Shown: positions 27,099-34,432, counted from the stretch's first letter. The stretch: DNA of 64,000 nucleotides from Psychrilyobacter piezotolerans (GCF_003391055.1 NZ_QUAJ01000003.1:1-64000), one strand, 5' to 3'. Numbers and translations are program-made. Notes: generated from the letters alone by a model not told the origin.

Positions 27099-27908
27099 AT
27101 GAAACTCTATAAAATAGGAGAAATAAGTAAACTTTACAACATAAGTACAGATATACTGAGGTATTACGAAAAAGAAGGACTGCTTATGCCGCAGGAAATA
27201 AGAGAAAATGGTTATAGATATTACAGTGCAAAGCAGATATGGAAATTAAGTACCATAAGAGGATTAAGAAATTTAGGCGTCTCTTTGAGAGAAATAAAAA
27301 AATATATAGAGGAAAGAAGTGTGGGGAAAAGTTTGGAATTAATTGATTTTCAATTGGGGGTAATAGAGGAAAAACTATGTGAGCTTTTAGAACTAAAAAA
27401 ACAATTAAATTCGAAAAAAAAATATCTCAATGAGGTGGGGGATAACGACAAATATAATAAAATTGTTGAAGTTACCCTCCCTGAAAGAAGGTGTTATAAA
27501 AGGTACAGCGATATAGGCACAGGCTGGGAAATAGATTTAGAATTAAAAAAACTAACCAACAGAACAAATACAGATGAAGGCCAGAATTTCGCAAGAAGCA
27601 GGGGAGGGGCAATATTAGGAATAGATGAATATAAATCAGGAGAATATACGAAGTATAGGGGGACTTTTTTGATGGATGATTCGGGGGAAGACAGACTGAA
27701 AAAAGGAAGGTATATTTCTCTGATTTTTAAAGGACCATATGAAGGGATGAATATTCATTATGAAAAGATAAAAAAATATATGGGTAAAAATAACTTAGAA
27801 ATAGATGGAGAAATATTGGAGATATATATGATAGATATCCATGAAACAGATGAAGAAGATGAATTTGTGACAGAGATTCAAATACCAATAAAAGATAATA
27901 CAGATTAG
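27099..27908 (+). CDS. MerR-family drug-responsive regulator with effector domain
   Basis: The MerR helix-turn-helix opens the protein: MKLYKIGEISKLYNISTDILRYYEKEGLL, then NGYRYYSAKQIWKLSTIRGLRNLG. I use ATG 27099 with GGGGGTGA upstream (27096 is also possible); an ATG at 27054 would add residues the family lacks. After a coiled-coil linker (about 75-120) the rest resembles a GyrI/BltR-type ligand-binding domain of about 150 residues. It most likely senses the compound that the divergent MATE pump exports and activates the pump promoter. Own expression would overlap the same operator. Confidence 0.88.
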   Translation: MKLYKIGEISKLYNISTDILRYYEKEGLLMPQEIRENGYRYYSAKQIWKLSTIRGLRNLGVSLREIKKYIEERSVGKSLELIDFQLGVIEEKLCELLELKKQLNSKKKYLNEVGDNDKYNKIVEVTLPERRCYKRYSDIGTGWEIDLELKKLTNRTNTDEGQNFARSRGGAILGIDEYKSGEYTKYRGTFLMDDSGEDRLKKGRYISLIFKGPYEGMNIHYEKIKKYMGKNNLEIDGEILEIYMIDIHETDEEDEFVTEIQIPIKDNTD

Positions 27909-27962
27909 GAGGGAAATAAAGCAGATGTATAGAAAAAGGACTGGAATTTCTAGTTCTTTTTT
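27905..27962 (+). repeat. Terminator-containing direct repeat, right copy
   Basis: Second copy of the block at 25529-25587, placed just after the MerR gene stop. The downstream hairpin arm has drifted (CTAGTTC in place of CCAGTCC), so the stem is weaker but the T-run is kept. Confidence 0.8.
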
Positions 27963-28094
27963 TATTTTTTTAAGAATGTTTTTATCAAAATTTAAGATTT
28001 ATCTTGCTTAAGTGGATAAAAAGCAGTATAAATGTAGTGATTGTTTAAAAAAGAGGAATGAGTTTATCGATAAAATTAAAGTAGGGGGAAGAAA

Positions 28095-28997
28095 ATGTTT
28101 AAAGAGTTAAAAAGGAGCAGAGGGAATTCAAAATACATCCTATCATTTCCTATATTTATTGTATTATTTACCATAAATATAGGTCTCTATCTAGTGGTGT
28201 CTCCTAAGGCAATATACTTATTTTTCCTGATAGGAATTATTGAATTTATCTTAGCCAAAAAAAGGTTTGATGGGATAGTAAAATCTCCTAAGATGGATAT
28301 TTTATCTCCTTTATTTCTTCTCCTTCCGAGTATGGTAGCACTGTTATTCAACAATAAAAGTGAAGGTTTTCCAATGGGAGTAGGAGGACTAATCCTCCTC
28401 CTGGGACTCAGAGTATATCTTATGGCAGCAAAAACTAGGAAAAGAGTTGTGAGGAGGAGTCCTTCGAAGGTTTTATTTAATCTAATAACTCTTGTATTCT
28501 TTGTGTCAAACTTTTATTTTATGATTTTTTATAACTGTCAAAATAAAGTAAAATGGGTAGCAAAAGTTCCCAGTGGAATAACTTCTGATCTGAAGTTTTC
28601 AGAGAAAAATATTTCTTTCTTAACTAATGATGATTTTTTGAGGAGAAATTTTTATGATTTCCCTCAGACCTATGTTCTTGATAGAGACAGCGGGAAAACA
28701 ACAGATGTAGAAGCAGGGTATAAATTTCCTGAAGAGTTTAAACCTTTTAAGGGGAAGGTAGGAAAAATAAAATATCAAGACTTAGAAATCTCAGTTATAG
28801 GAGATAAATTATATATTAAAGATATTCATTCTAAAAAACAGTTATTTGAATTTATAGTAAATGGAGATATAGTAACAACTCCTGCTCTGAAAGATAACGT
28901 ACTTTACCTTGCAGCCAATGGAAGGACTGTTATGGATAAGATCAAGAGGACAAATGTATATGCAGTGGATATAAAATTTTTATTAAGAAAGAAATAA
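28095..28997 (+). CDS. Membrane protein with C-terminal PQQ-like segment, unknown function
   Basis: 300 residues with four or five hydrophobic helices in the first ~155 residues (FPIFIVLFTINIGLYLVV, FFLIGIIEFILA, GGLILLLGLRVYLMA, LITLVFFVSNFYFMIFY). A soluble ~145-residue domain follows with strand-rich text such as LYIKDIHSKKQLFEFIVNGDIVTTPALKDNVLYLAANG, which looks like one or two blades of a PQQ/beta-propeller repeat facing the periplasm. No family is recognised. A GGGGGAAG ribosome site precedes the ATG, and a terminator follows. Monocistronic. Confidence 0.65.
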   Translation: MFKELKRSRGNSKYILSFPIFIVLFTINIGLYLVVSPKAIYLFFLIGIIEFILAKKRFDGIVKSPKMDILSPLFLLLPSMVALLFNNKSEGFPMGVGGLILLLGLRVYLMAAKTRKRVVRRSPSKVLFNLITLVFFVSNFYFMIFYNCQNKVKWVAKVPSGITSDLKFSEKNISFLTNDDFLRRNFYDFPQTYVLDRDSGKTTDVEAGYKFPEEFKPFKGKVGKIKYQDLEISVIGDKLYIKDIHSKKQLFEFIVNGDIVTTPALKDNVLYLAANGRTVMDKIKRTNVYAVDIKFLLRKK

Positions 28998-29050
28998 TAG
29001 GAATAAGATATTTTATTTCAAATTTATTAAAACAGGTTAGAAGGCATATC

Positions 29051-29083
29051 AAAAAAAACTCCTAATAATTAGGAGTTTTTTTA
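29051..29083. terminator. Bidirectional terminator
   Basis: AAAAAAACTCCTAAT pairs with ATTAGGAGTTTTTTT. It serves the membrane protein gene and the convergent recR. Confidence 0.85.
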
Positions 29084-29089
29084 TCCTGT

Positions 29090-29692
29090 CTACTGCTCCT
29101 GTCTGTCATTTAATGCCCGGTTGATTGTAGCGATATCAGAAAATTCGATATTTCCACCCATGGGGATTCCGCTGGCAATCTTAGAAATCTTTACACCAAA
29201 TGGTTTGAGTAATTTCATGAGATACATAGCTGTAGTCTCCCCCTCTAAATCAGGATTAAGAGCTAAGATAATCTCATCTATTTCTTCAGCAGCTACCCTG
29301 GTTAAAAGTGGTTTGATATTTAATTTATCAGGGGTTATCCCGCTGAGGGGAGCTATCTTACCATTTAAAACATGGTATTTACCATTGTATGACTTCGATT
29401 TTTCCAAGGCGATAATATCTTTATTATCTTCTACAACACATATGACAGAACTATCTCTACTTTCATTACTGCATATATCACAGACCGAAGATTCACTTAA
29501 GTTACCGCAGACTGTACATTTTTCAGTGTTGTTTTTTACCTCGTAGACAGCCTTTACAAATTCATCTATCTCATTTTTTTCCATCTCCAGGATATGGAAT
29601 GCCAGTCTGCTGGCAGATTTTTTCCCGATCCCCGGAAATCTATAAAAATAGTCTGTTAATTTTTCTATACTTTTCGTTGCCAATTTTTTCAC
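29090..29692 (-). CDS. recR: Recombination mediator RecR
   Basis: 200 residues, the normal RecR length. Helix-hairpin-helix FPGIGKKSASRLAFHIL, a four-cysteine zinc finger (CTVCGNLSESSVCDIC) and a Toprim domain (VICVVEDNKDIIALEKSKSYNGKYHVL; LALNPDLEGETTAMYL) are all present. With RecO and RecF it loads RecA at gaps. The common dnaX-ybaB-recR arrangement is not seen here; recR stands alone. Confidence 0.96.
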   Translation of the reverse strand: MKKLATKSIEKLTDYFYRFPGIGKKSASRLAFHILEMEKNEIDEFVKAVYEVKNNTEKCTVCGNLSESSVCDICSNESRDSSVICVVEDNKDIIALEKSKSYNGKYHVLNGKIAPLSGITPDKLNIKPLLTRVAAEEIDEIILALNPDLEGETTAMYLMKLLKPFGVKISKIASGIPMGGNIEFSDIATINRALNDRQEQ

Positions 29693-29938
29693 CTCTTTAA
29701 ATTAAAATATTATATCTGTTATTATAACATTTTAAACAATAAACTTCATCCTAAAGAAAATAGCACTCTAATCTTTTTTCCACTATATTAATCTAAAAAA
29801 ATATTAAAAATAGAGAATAAATGATAGTATAGTACTTGAATATGAATTTAAAGGAGTTATAAAAAAATTAAATAGTGTAAAATACATTGGAAGTAATAAG
29901 TAATACTGGACTGCCAATTAATAGAGGAGAATAGGTCG

Positions 29939-30255
29939 ATGACTGAAAAAAAATTATTAGAAATATTAAAGCCCGAGGAAAAACTTCAATTTTTACAAAA
30001 TAAACAACAAAAAAAATTAAGAAATAAGGAGGGAGTTGACGTGGATTCCTGCCCTGGTCTTCTGCTTGTTAAAGAGGGAAAGCTCAGGGTATATCTAATC
30101 GCCAACAACGGAAGGGAGATAACTCTCTTTAATATCCTTCCAGGGGAGTTATTTCAAGAAGTTTAAAAAATATGCAGCTGAATAATATAGTCGAATTAAA
30201 AAGAAAGAGTGTTCTTGTAAAAGATATTGATGCCCTAAAAAAATTAATAAATTAA
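29939..30255 (+). pseudogene. Crp/Fnr-family regulator gene with internal deletion
   Basis: The first 75 codons encode the start of a cyclic-nucleotide-binding-type domain (LLLVKEGKLRVYLIANNGREITLFNILPGELF) and then meet a stop. After a few bases a second frame from 30172 encodes the typical extreme C-terminus of the same family (NNIVELKRKSVLVKDIDALKKLIN). The middle ~120 residues, including the DNA-binding helices, are missing, so the gene is dead. Intact relatives sense redox or gas signals in anaerobes. It lies immediately upstream of the candidate selenoprotein gene, which has a Crp-like palindrome at an activator position. Confidence 0.8.
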
Positions 30256-30261
30256 ATCTAA

Positions 30262-30276
30262 TGTGACAAAGTCACA
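30262..30276 (+). promoter_or_regulatory. Crp/Fnr-like palindrome upstream of the small UGA-containing gene
   Basis: TGTGAC-AAA-GTCACA is a perfect 15-base palindrome (17 with the flanking A and T). A TAATAT -10 box lies at 30300-30305; with a start near 30312 the palindrome is centred close to -43, the class II activator position. The gap between TGTGA and TCACA is five bases where E. coli Crp uses six. Confidence 0.55.
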
Positions 30277-30328
30277 TAAATTCAGACTCTTTTATGAAAT
30301 AATATAAATAAATATAGGGGGGGTAATT

Positions 30329-30484
30329 ATGAGCGTATTAGAAAAGATCAAAAGTGGAAACTGACCTCTTTTAAAAGTCTTGAGGTTAAGACTGTTTAAG
30401 AAGGGCGGAAAAAAAGATATTACAAAGAAAAATAATCTTAAAGGTAGTACGAATTCCTCCAAAGATTGTGATACTTGAGGATAG
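30329..30484 (+). CDS. Candidate 51-residue selenoprotein with two in-frame UGA codons
   Basis: A start ATG follows a run of seven G. Eleven codons (MSVLEKIKSGN) lead to UGA at 30362. The same frame then runs open for 37 codons to a second UGA at 30476, preceded by DCDT, then Gly and a UAG stop. Read as Sec (U), the protein is SGN-U-PLLK near the N-terminus, a basic middle, and a C-terminal C-D-T-U-G tail, a CxxU redox-type motif. Each UGA is followed 17-19 bases later by a hairpin with a G-rich loop, and the two hairpins resemble each other. The unit has its own promoter, palindrome and terminator and holds nothing else. Alternatives are an 11-residue peptide or a decayed gene. No known family is recognised and no Sec machinery is in the window. 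Confidence 0.5.
30372..30398 (+). promoter_or_regulatory. SECIS-like hairpin after first UGA
   Basis: AGTCTT and AAGACT pair around the loop GAGGTT; beyond a one-base bulge (G) four more pairs extend the stem (TAAA with TTTA). The loop starts 17 bases after the UGA and has G in first position, within the range described for bacterial SECIS elements. Confidence 0.5.
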
Positions 30485-30490
30485 AAAACA

Positions 30491-30509
30491 GGTCTTTAGG
30501 TTAAAGACC
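30491..30509 (+). promoter_or_regulatory. SECIS-like hairpin after second UGA
   Basis: GGTCTTT and AAAGACC form seven perfect pairs around AGGTT. The loop begins 19 bases after the second UGA. Stem and loop resemble the first hairpin (GTCTT, AGGTT, AAGAC in both). Confidence 0.5.
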
Positions 30510-30513
30510 GGAT

Positions 30514-30540
30514 AAAGAGGAGTTAATATTCCTCTTTTTT
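30514..30540 (+). terminator. Terminator of the small UGA-containing gene
   Basis: AAAGAGGA pairs with TCCTCTTT and is followed by T residues. It ends the transcript only 30 bases after the UAG stop, confirming that the unit is very short. Confidence 0.8.
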
Positions 30541-30597
30541 CATTACTTAAACTTTTTTGAATTTTATGCAAAATTTAAAGATCTTGTTTTTGCAAAA

Positions 30598-30630
30598 TAA
30601 AAAACACACCATTAAATAGTGTGCTTTTGT
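30598..30630 (-). terminator. Terminator of the methyltransferase gene
   Basis: Leftward, AGCACACTATTT and the partly complementary AATGGTGTGTTTTTT form a hairpin with a U-run. A 15-base part (30612-30626) is repeated exactly at 31589-31603 on the other side of the methyltransferase gene. Confidence 0.6.
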
Positions 30631-30697
30631 CTCTTGGATATTAGAATTTCTTTTTTTATTTATATATGATTCATTATAATTAAAAGATAATAAGTAT

Positions 30698-31498
30698 TTA
30701 TAGGCTTTTTCTTCCTATATAAAGTGCATGATTACTATAACCAACAAGTGATTCTTCTCTACAACTTTTAAAATGATAGTTTTTATATATCTCAAATTCT
30801 TGATCTGTAAGATTATTCACTTTTTCCGGAAGAAGCCTTCCTAAACCATCTGTAGCAGCGTTTTCTAATTTATTTATGCTAAATTTCACCAGGAATTCTT
30901 CAATTTCTCTAGGAGTGAAATAACATGAATCTGTCCAAAAATTAAATCCATCATTTTCACTTAAATATCCTTTTGTTAGAACCTTATCTATAAAAGAATT
31001 ATTTAAAAACTTTTTATCTTCAAAAAGAAGGTTTGAAAGAATATAATGTTTATTTATATAAGCTACCGCTAAAATACCTCCTGGCTTTAAAACCCTTAAA
31101 TTTTCTTTTATACAATTTTCTCTATCTTCCATGGCTGTCAGGTGATACATTGGGCCAAGACAAAGAACAACATCAAAAGATTCATCTGCATACTCCTCTA
31201 AATTAGTTGCATTAGCTAATCCTATTGTAAGATTATTCATTTTTTTTTCTAAAGCTTTATTTTTCATGATTTCTATATGTCTAGGAACCAGATCTGTAGC
31301 AGTAACACAGTTTCCCTCATTAGCATAATAAAAAGAATATCTCCCGGTACCAGCACCTGTTTCTAAAATTGTATCACTTTCCTTAATATAATCTTTTAAA
31401 AGATATTTAGTTGTTTCAAATTCCAATGTATTAGCTTTTGTTCTCATGAGCCTTGGTTCTTCATCATACTTATTATAGTAGTTAATTATTGTTTCCAT
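30698..31498 (-). CDS. Class I SAM-dependent methyltransferase
   Basis: 266 residues with the Rossmann methyltransferase motifs: ILETGAGTGRYSFYYANEG (motif I, about residue 43-61), TATDLVPRHIEIM (motif II), SFDVVLCLGPMYHL (motif IV) and LRVLKPGGILAVAYINKHY. It is closest in style to small-molecule methyltransferases of the Methyltransf_11/25 type; the acceptor is unknown. No partner gene is evident. It sits between two hairpins that share a 15-base core and belongs to an AT-rich accessory stretch (30.6-34.4 kb). Confidence 0.8.
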   Translation of the reverse strand: METIINYYNKYDEEPRLMRTKANTLEFETTKYLLKDYIKESDTILETGAGTGRYSFYYANEGNCVTATDLVPRHIEIMKNKALEKKMNNLTIGLANATNLEEYADESFDVVLCLGPMYHLTAMEDRENCIKENLRVLKPGGILAVAYINKHYILSNLLFEDKKFLNNSFIDKVLTKGYLSENDGFNFWTDSCYFTPREIEEFLVKFSINKLENAATDGLGRLLPEKVNNLTDQEFEIYKNYHFKSCREESLVGYSNHALYIGRKSL

Positions 31499-31576
31499 TT
31501 TCTTTACACCCCATAGTTCTAAAATTTATTAAATTATAGTATCAGATATACTACAATAAGAAATGAATGTCAAGTT

Positions 31577-31605
31577 GAGCACACTATTTTAAATAGTGTG
31601 CTTAA
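31577..31605 (-). terminator. Terminator overlapping the stop of the Ham1-like gene
   Basis: GCACACTATTT mirrors AAATAGTGTGC around a short centre. On the minus strand it follows the Ham1-like gene directly, overlapping its stop codon at 31589-31591; only a short AT-rich tail follows, so strength is uncertain. Confidence 0.5.
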
Positions 31606-32206
31606 AACTTTCTTTAAAAAAATTTCTAACTCCTTCTTTCATACGATTTTCTTGCTCATCTGGTTTCTTCTCTTCAAGATAGTATTTGTTAGTCATAATA
31701 TTTTTAGATAATGAATCTAGCGGAAAACCTTTTATTTTTTTGTCATAAGGTTTTTCTGATATTATAAATTTATTAACAGATATCTCCGGTCCTTGATATT
31801 CAAAGCTAGTATTTTCATCTATTTTTAGACAGATAGCATTTTCATAACAACTAATAATTTCACCACCATTCTTTTTCGCAATTTTTGAATAATATTCTAT
31901 CATTTCATCGTCAGAAAGTTCTCTTCCTTTAACCCTTTTTACATAAACTCCAGGCTGATCTATATCCTTTATTCCTTCGAAATAGAGTCCTGTATCACAA
32001 GAAAAAACTGGAATTTTAAATTCTTGAAAATATGCTTCAGCTTTTTTCTTGGCGTTTTCTAATGGAGTTTTCCCATCTTCAATTACTTCAGGTATTTTTT
32101 TTTTAATATCGTTTAACCCAATGATTTCAATATCCATACCATTTAACGCCTCTTTCATCTGTTTTACCTTGGCATCATTTCTTGTACCATAAAGTATTTG
32201 TTTCAT
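31589..32206 (-). CDS. Ham1/RdgB-like non-canonical purine NTP pyrophosphatase
   Basis: 205 residues with the Ham1 pattern: ILYGTRNDAKVKQMKEAL at the start (family TxNxxK), DGKTPLENAKKKAEAYF, FSCDTGLYFEGI (family DDSGL region, here CDTGL) and PGVYVKR. RdgB removes ITP and XTP from the nucleotide pool. The GLNDIKKKIPEVIEDG segment fits the family, but the usual SGR/H-D-R ending is not evident and the C-terminus is divergent, so the substrate may differ. AGGAGAAA precedes the ATG. It belongs to the accessory block with the methyltransferase and ABC-F genes. Confidence 0.75.
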   Translation of the reverse strand: MKQILYGTRNDAKVKQMKEALNGMDIEIIGLNDIKKKIPEVIEDGKTPLENAKKKAEAYFQEFKIPVFSCDTGLYFEGIKDIDQPGVYVKRVKGRELSDDEMIEYYSKIAKKNGGEIISCYENAICLKIDENTSFEYQGPEISVNKFIISEKPYDKKIKGFPLDSLSKNIMTNKYYLEEKKPDEQENRMKEGVRNFFKESFKHTI

Positions 32207-32288
32207 TAATTTCTCCTTTTTATTTTAAATATATCATATAAAGCAGTTTTTTTGAATGAGCACTATACTAATAATAAATTTAAATAAC

Positions 32289-32361
32289 AAAACAATTCAT
32301 CATTTGTTTCCAGAAAACTTCTTTTCCATAAAAAAATGAAGGTTTCCCTTCATTTTTTTAT
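32289..32361. repeat. Direct repeat with ABC-F terminator, left copy
   Basis: Contains a perfect hairpin (AAAAAAATGAAGG, TTTC, CCTTCATTTTTTT) that ends the ABC-F gene. The last 38 bases (32323-32360) are identical to 34385-34422, and the preceding ~35 bases are also related. Confidence 0.85.
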
Positions 32362-32369
32362 TTCAATTT

Positions 32370-33977
32370 TTAACCTCTTTCTTTCTCTCTAAATAATCTA
32401 TCTCTAATATCAAACATTTCAAAATTAATCATTCTTAATAATTCTTTGTCATGAGTAACTAAGACAACGGCACCGTGATATTCATTTAACATATTTGCAA
32501 TTGTAGACCTAGAGTAACGATCCATATAAGTAGAAGGTTCATCTATTACAAGCAAGTGAGTTTCAGCTAAGATATTAGTAAATATTTCTAATCTCTTTTT
32601 CTCTCCACCACTTAACATATATAATTTTTTGCTTCTAAATTCTTCTTCGTAATTGAAAAGAGAGTCAATAGCTCCTTCAATAAAGTCTTGGTTTAGACCA
32701 GTTTTATCCTGAATATATTCTGTAATCCTCATATTTTCATCTTCTAAGATAGTTTCTTGCTCTATATAAGAGAATTTTGCCTTAGGGTTTATATCAATAG
32801 TTCCTGTAGTAGGTACTTCTTCTCCTAAAATCATCTTTAATAAAGTTGATTTTCCAGCGCCATTTTCTCCTACAATACATATTTTACTGTTCTTTAATAT
32901 ATCAAAGTTAACATCTTTATATAATGTTTTTTCAGGGAACTCCTTAGAAACATTATTAACTGAAGCTATTACATCCCCAATATCTTTATTAATTGTAAGA
33001 TATTCTTCAGGGCTAGAATTATAAGTATATTCAGATTCTTTAGAATGTACATTTTTCCCTTTTTCTAATCTTTCTAATTCTCTTTCCATCCTTCTTAAGA
33101 TTACAGCATGAGAACGATTATTTCCGACTCCTTGTACTAATATTTCTTTTTTCTTAATTCTTTCACGGGTTTTTTCTATTTCAAATTCTTTTTCTCTATT
33201 TTCTTTCTTCTCTTCCTTTAGTTGTATCTTTTTGTCCTTTTGGTAGGTTCTATAATCCCCTTCATATGTAGTTACTTTAAAATTATCTACATCAAAGAAT
33301 TTATTAGAAAATAATCTAATAAAATCAATACTATGAGAAACTACTAAAAATGCTTTAGAACTTTTAGAAATAAAGTTAGCTAACCAAGCAGTTTTCTTTT
33401 TATCAAAATATGATAATGGTTCATCTAATATTACAAGGTTAGATTCTTTGAATAAAGCTATTGCAAGTCTTACATATTGCTTTTCTCCACCACTTAAATC
33501 TTTAAATTCTCTATCTAACTTACTATCTAATTCAAATACATCTATAAATTCAGATTGTAAATGAATATAGTCGTATGCTCCTAAACTTTCAAAAAGGTCT
33601 GAAGCTTTTTGAAATTCTTCCATTACTTTTTCATCATTGTCTGCTTCACCAGTAAACTGAGTCGAAACTTCTTCCAAGTGAACCTGAGCTTTTATTATAT
33701 GCTCAAATGGTGAATCTAATAACTCTTTTACCGATTTATCTAAACTTGTTTCTCCAAATTGATCAAAGTAAGCAATTTGTGCTTCCTCTTCAATTACTAT
33801 ATCTCCATAAGTTGGATATTCATCTTCATTTATTAATTTTAATAAAGTTGATTTTCCACTTCCATTATTACCAACAATAGCAATCTTGTCTCCCTTGTTG
33901 ATCTCTAAATTAACATTTTCATATAACTTTTGAGTTAAATGTGATTTTGCTACATCTTTAAATTCAATAATATTCAT
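32370..33977 (-). CDS. ABC-F ATPase, ribosome-associated (possible antibiotic protection)
   Basis: 535 residues with two ABC domains and no membrane segment, the ABC-F layout. First domain: GNNGSGKST, LSGGEKQ and DEPLSYFD. A linker rich in Lys/Glu follows (about 240-310; the P-site tRNA-interaction-motif region of ABC-F proteins). Second domain: GENGAGKST, LSGGEKKR and DEPSTYMD. ABC-F proteins act on the ribosome as translation factors or as antibiotic-protection proteins of the Vga/Lsa/Msr/OptrA kind. The accessory setting and flanking repeats favour a resistance-type role, but this is inference. A TATAAT promoter box lies at 34024-34029. Confidence 0.85.
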   Translation of the reverse strand: MNIIEFKDVAKSHLTQKLYENVNLEINKGDKIAIVGNNGSGKSTLLKLINEDEYPTYGDIVIEEEAQIAYFDQFGETSLDKSVKELLDSPFEHIIKAQVHLEEVSTQFTGEADNDEKVMEEFQKASDLFESLGAYDYIHLQSEFIDVFELDSKLDREFKDLSGGEKQYVRLAIALFKESNLVILDEPLSYFDKKKTAWLANFISKSSKAFLVVSHSIDFIRLFSNKFFDVDNFKVTTYEGDYRTYQKDKKIQLKEEKKENREKEFEIEKTRERIKKKEILVQGVGNNRSHAVILRRMERELERLEKGKNVHSKESEYTYNSSPEEYLTINKDIGDVIASVNNVSKEFPEKTLYKDVNFDILKNSKICIVGENGAGKSTLLKMILGEEVPTTGTIDINPKAKFSYIEQETILEDENMRITEYIQDKTGLNQDFIEGAIDSLFNYEEEFRSKKLYMLSGGEKKRLEIFTNILAETHLLVIDEPSTYMDRYSRSTIANMLNEYHGAVVLVTHDKELLRMINFEMFDIRDRLFREKERG

Positions 33978-34174
33978 ATATCTTCTCCTGTTTTAACAAT
34001 TCGCTATAAATAACCTAAATACTATTATAACGTATATTTGAAAAAATCCAAAATTAAAATATAAAAATGCTATGTTGTTTTGTTAGAATGGAGTTATAAA
34101 TCCAGATTTTACTATAAAATATGCTCAGATAAATTTAACAGATTTATTCTGTTAATTAGAACTTCTACTTTTTT

Positions 34175-34290
34175 TTAATGATTTTTCAAGCCACATAAGT
34201 TTTCGACCATAACTAAATTATCTTTAGTAGAATTTAAAACCTCTATGAAACTCTCTATTTTGTAAACTAATTGCTTATGGCTTTGGAATG
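34175..34290 (-). pseudogene. Possible C-terminal gene fragment
   Basis: A minus-strand frame ending at 34175 reads like real protein for about 38 codons (TFQSHKQLVYKIESFIEVL followed by NSTKDNLVMVENLCGLKNH). It has no start or ribosome site and an upstream stop. I cannot name the parent gene; a mobile-element origin is possible. It lies inside the repeat-flanked ABC-F segment. Confidence 0.3.
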
Positions 34291-34329
34291 TTGTCGGTTC
34301 GCAGATAAGAGTTTTGCCTCCTCATTCAT

Positions 34330-34423
34330 AAAAACAATACTTCATTTGTTTTCAGAAAACTAGAAAAACTAATAAAGAAAAACCTTTCCATAAAAAAATG
34401 AAGGTTTCCCTTCATTTTTTTAT
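34330..34423. repeat. Direct repeat with terminator, right copy
   Basis: Related to 32289-32361 over most of its length, with about 20 extra bases in the middle and a 38-base identical end. The hairpin serves as terminator for the 103-residue coiled-coil gene. Confidence 0.85.
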
Positions 34424-34432
34424 AACTATTAT

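Larger units (their letters stand above)
33978..34432. other. 455-bp region upstream of ABC-F gene
   Basis: It holds the ABC-F promoter (minus strand, TATAAT at 34024-34029 with a weak TTTGGA at 34047-34052), a possible protein-coding remnant (34175-34290) and the right copy of the terminator repeat (34330-34423), which ends the next gene. Confidence 0.5.

Noticed and set aside
30386-30571. 61-codon minus-strand frame opposite the UGA-containing gene
   Set aside because: It crosses the terminator and both hairpins, has no ribosome site and no recognisable product.
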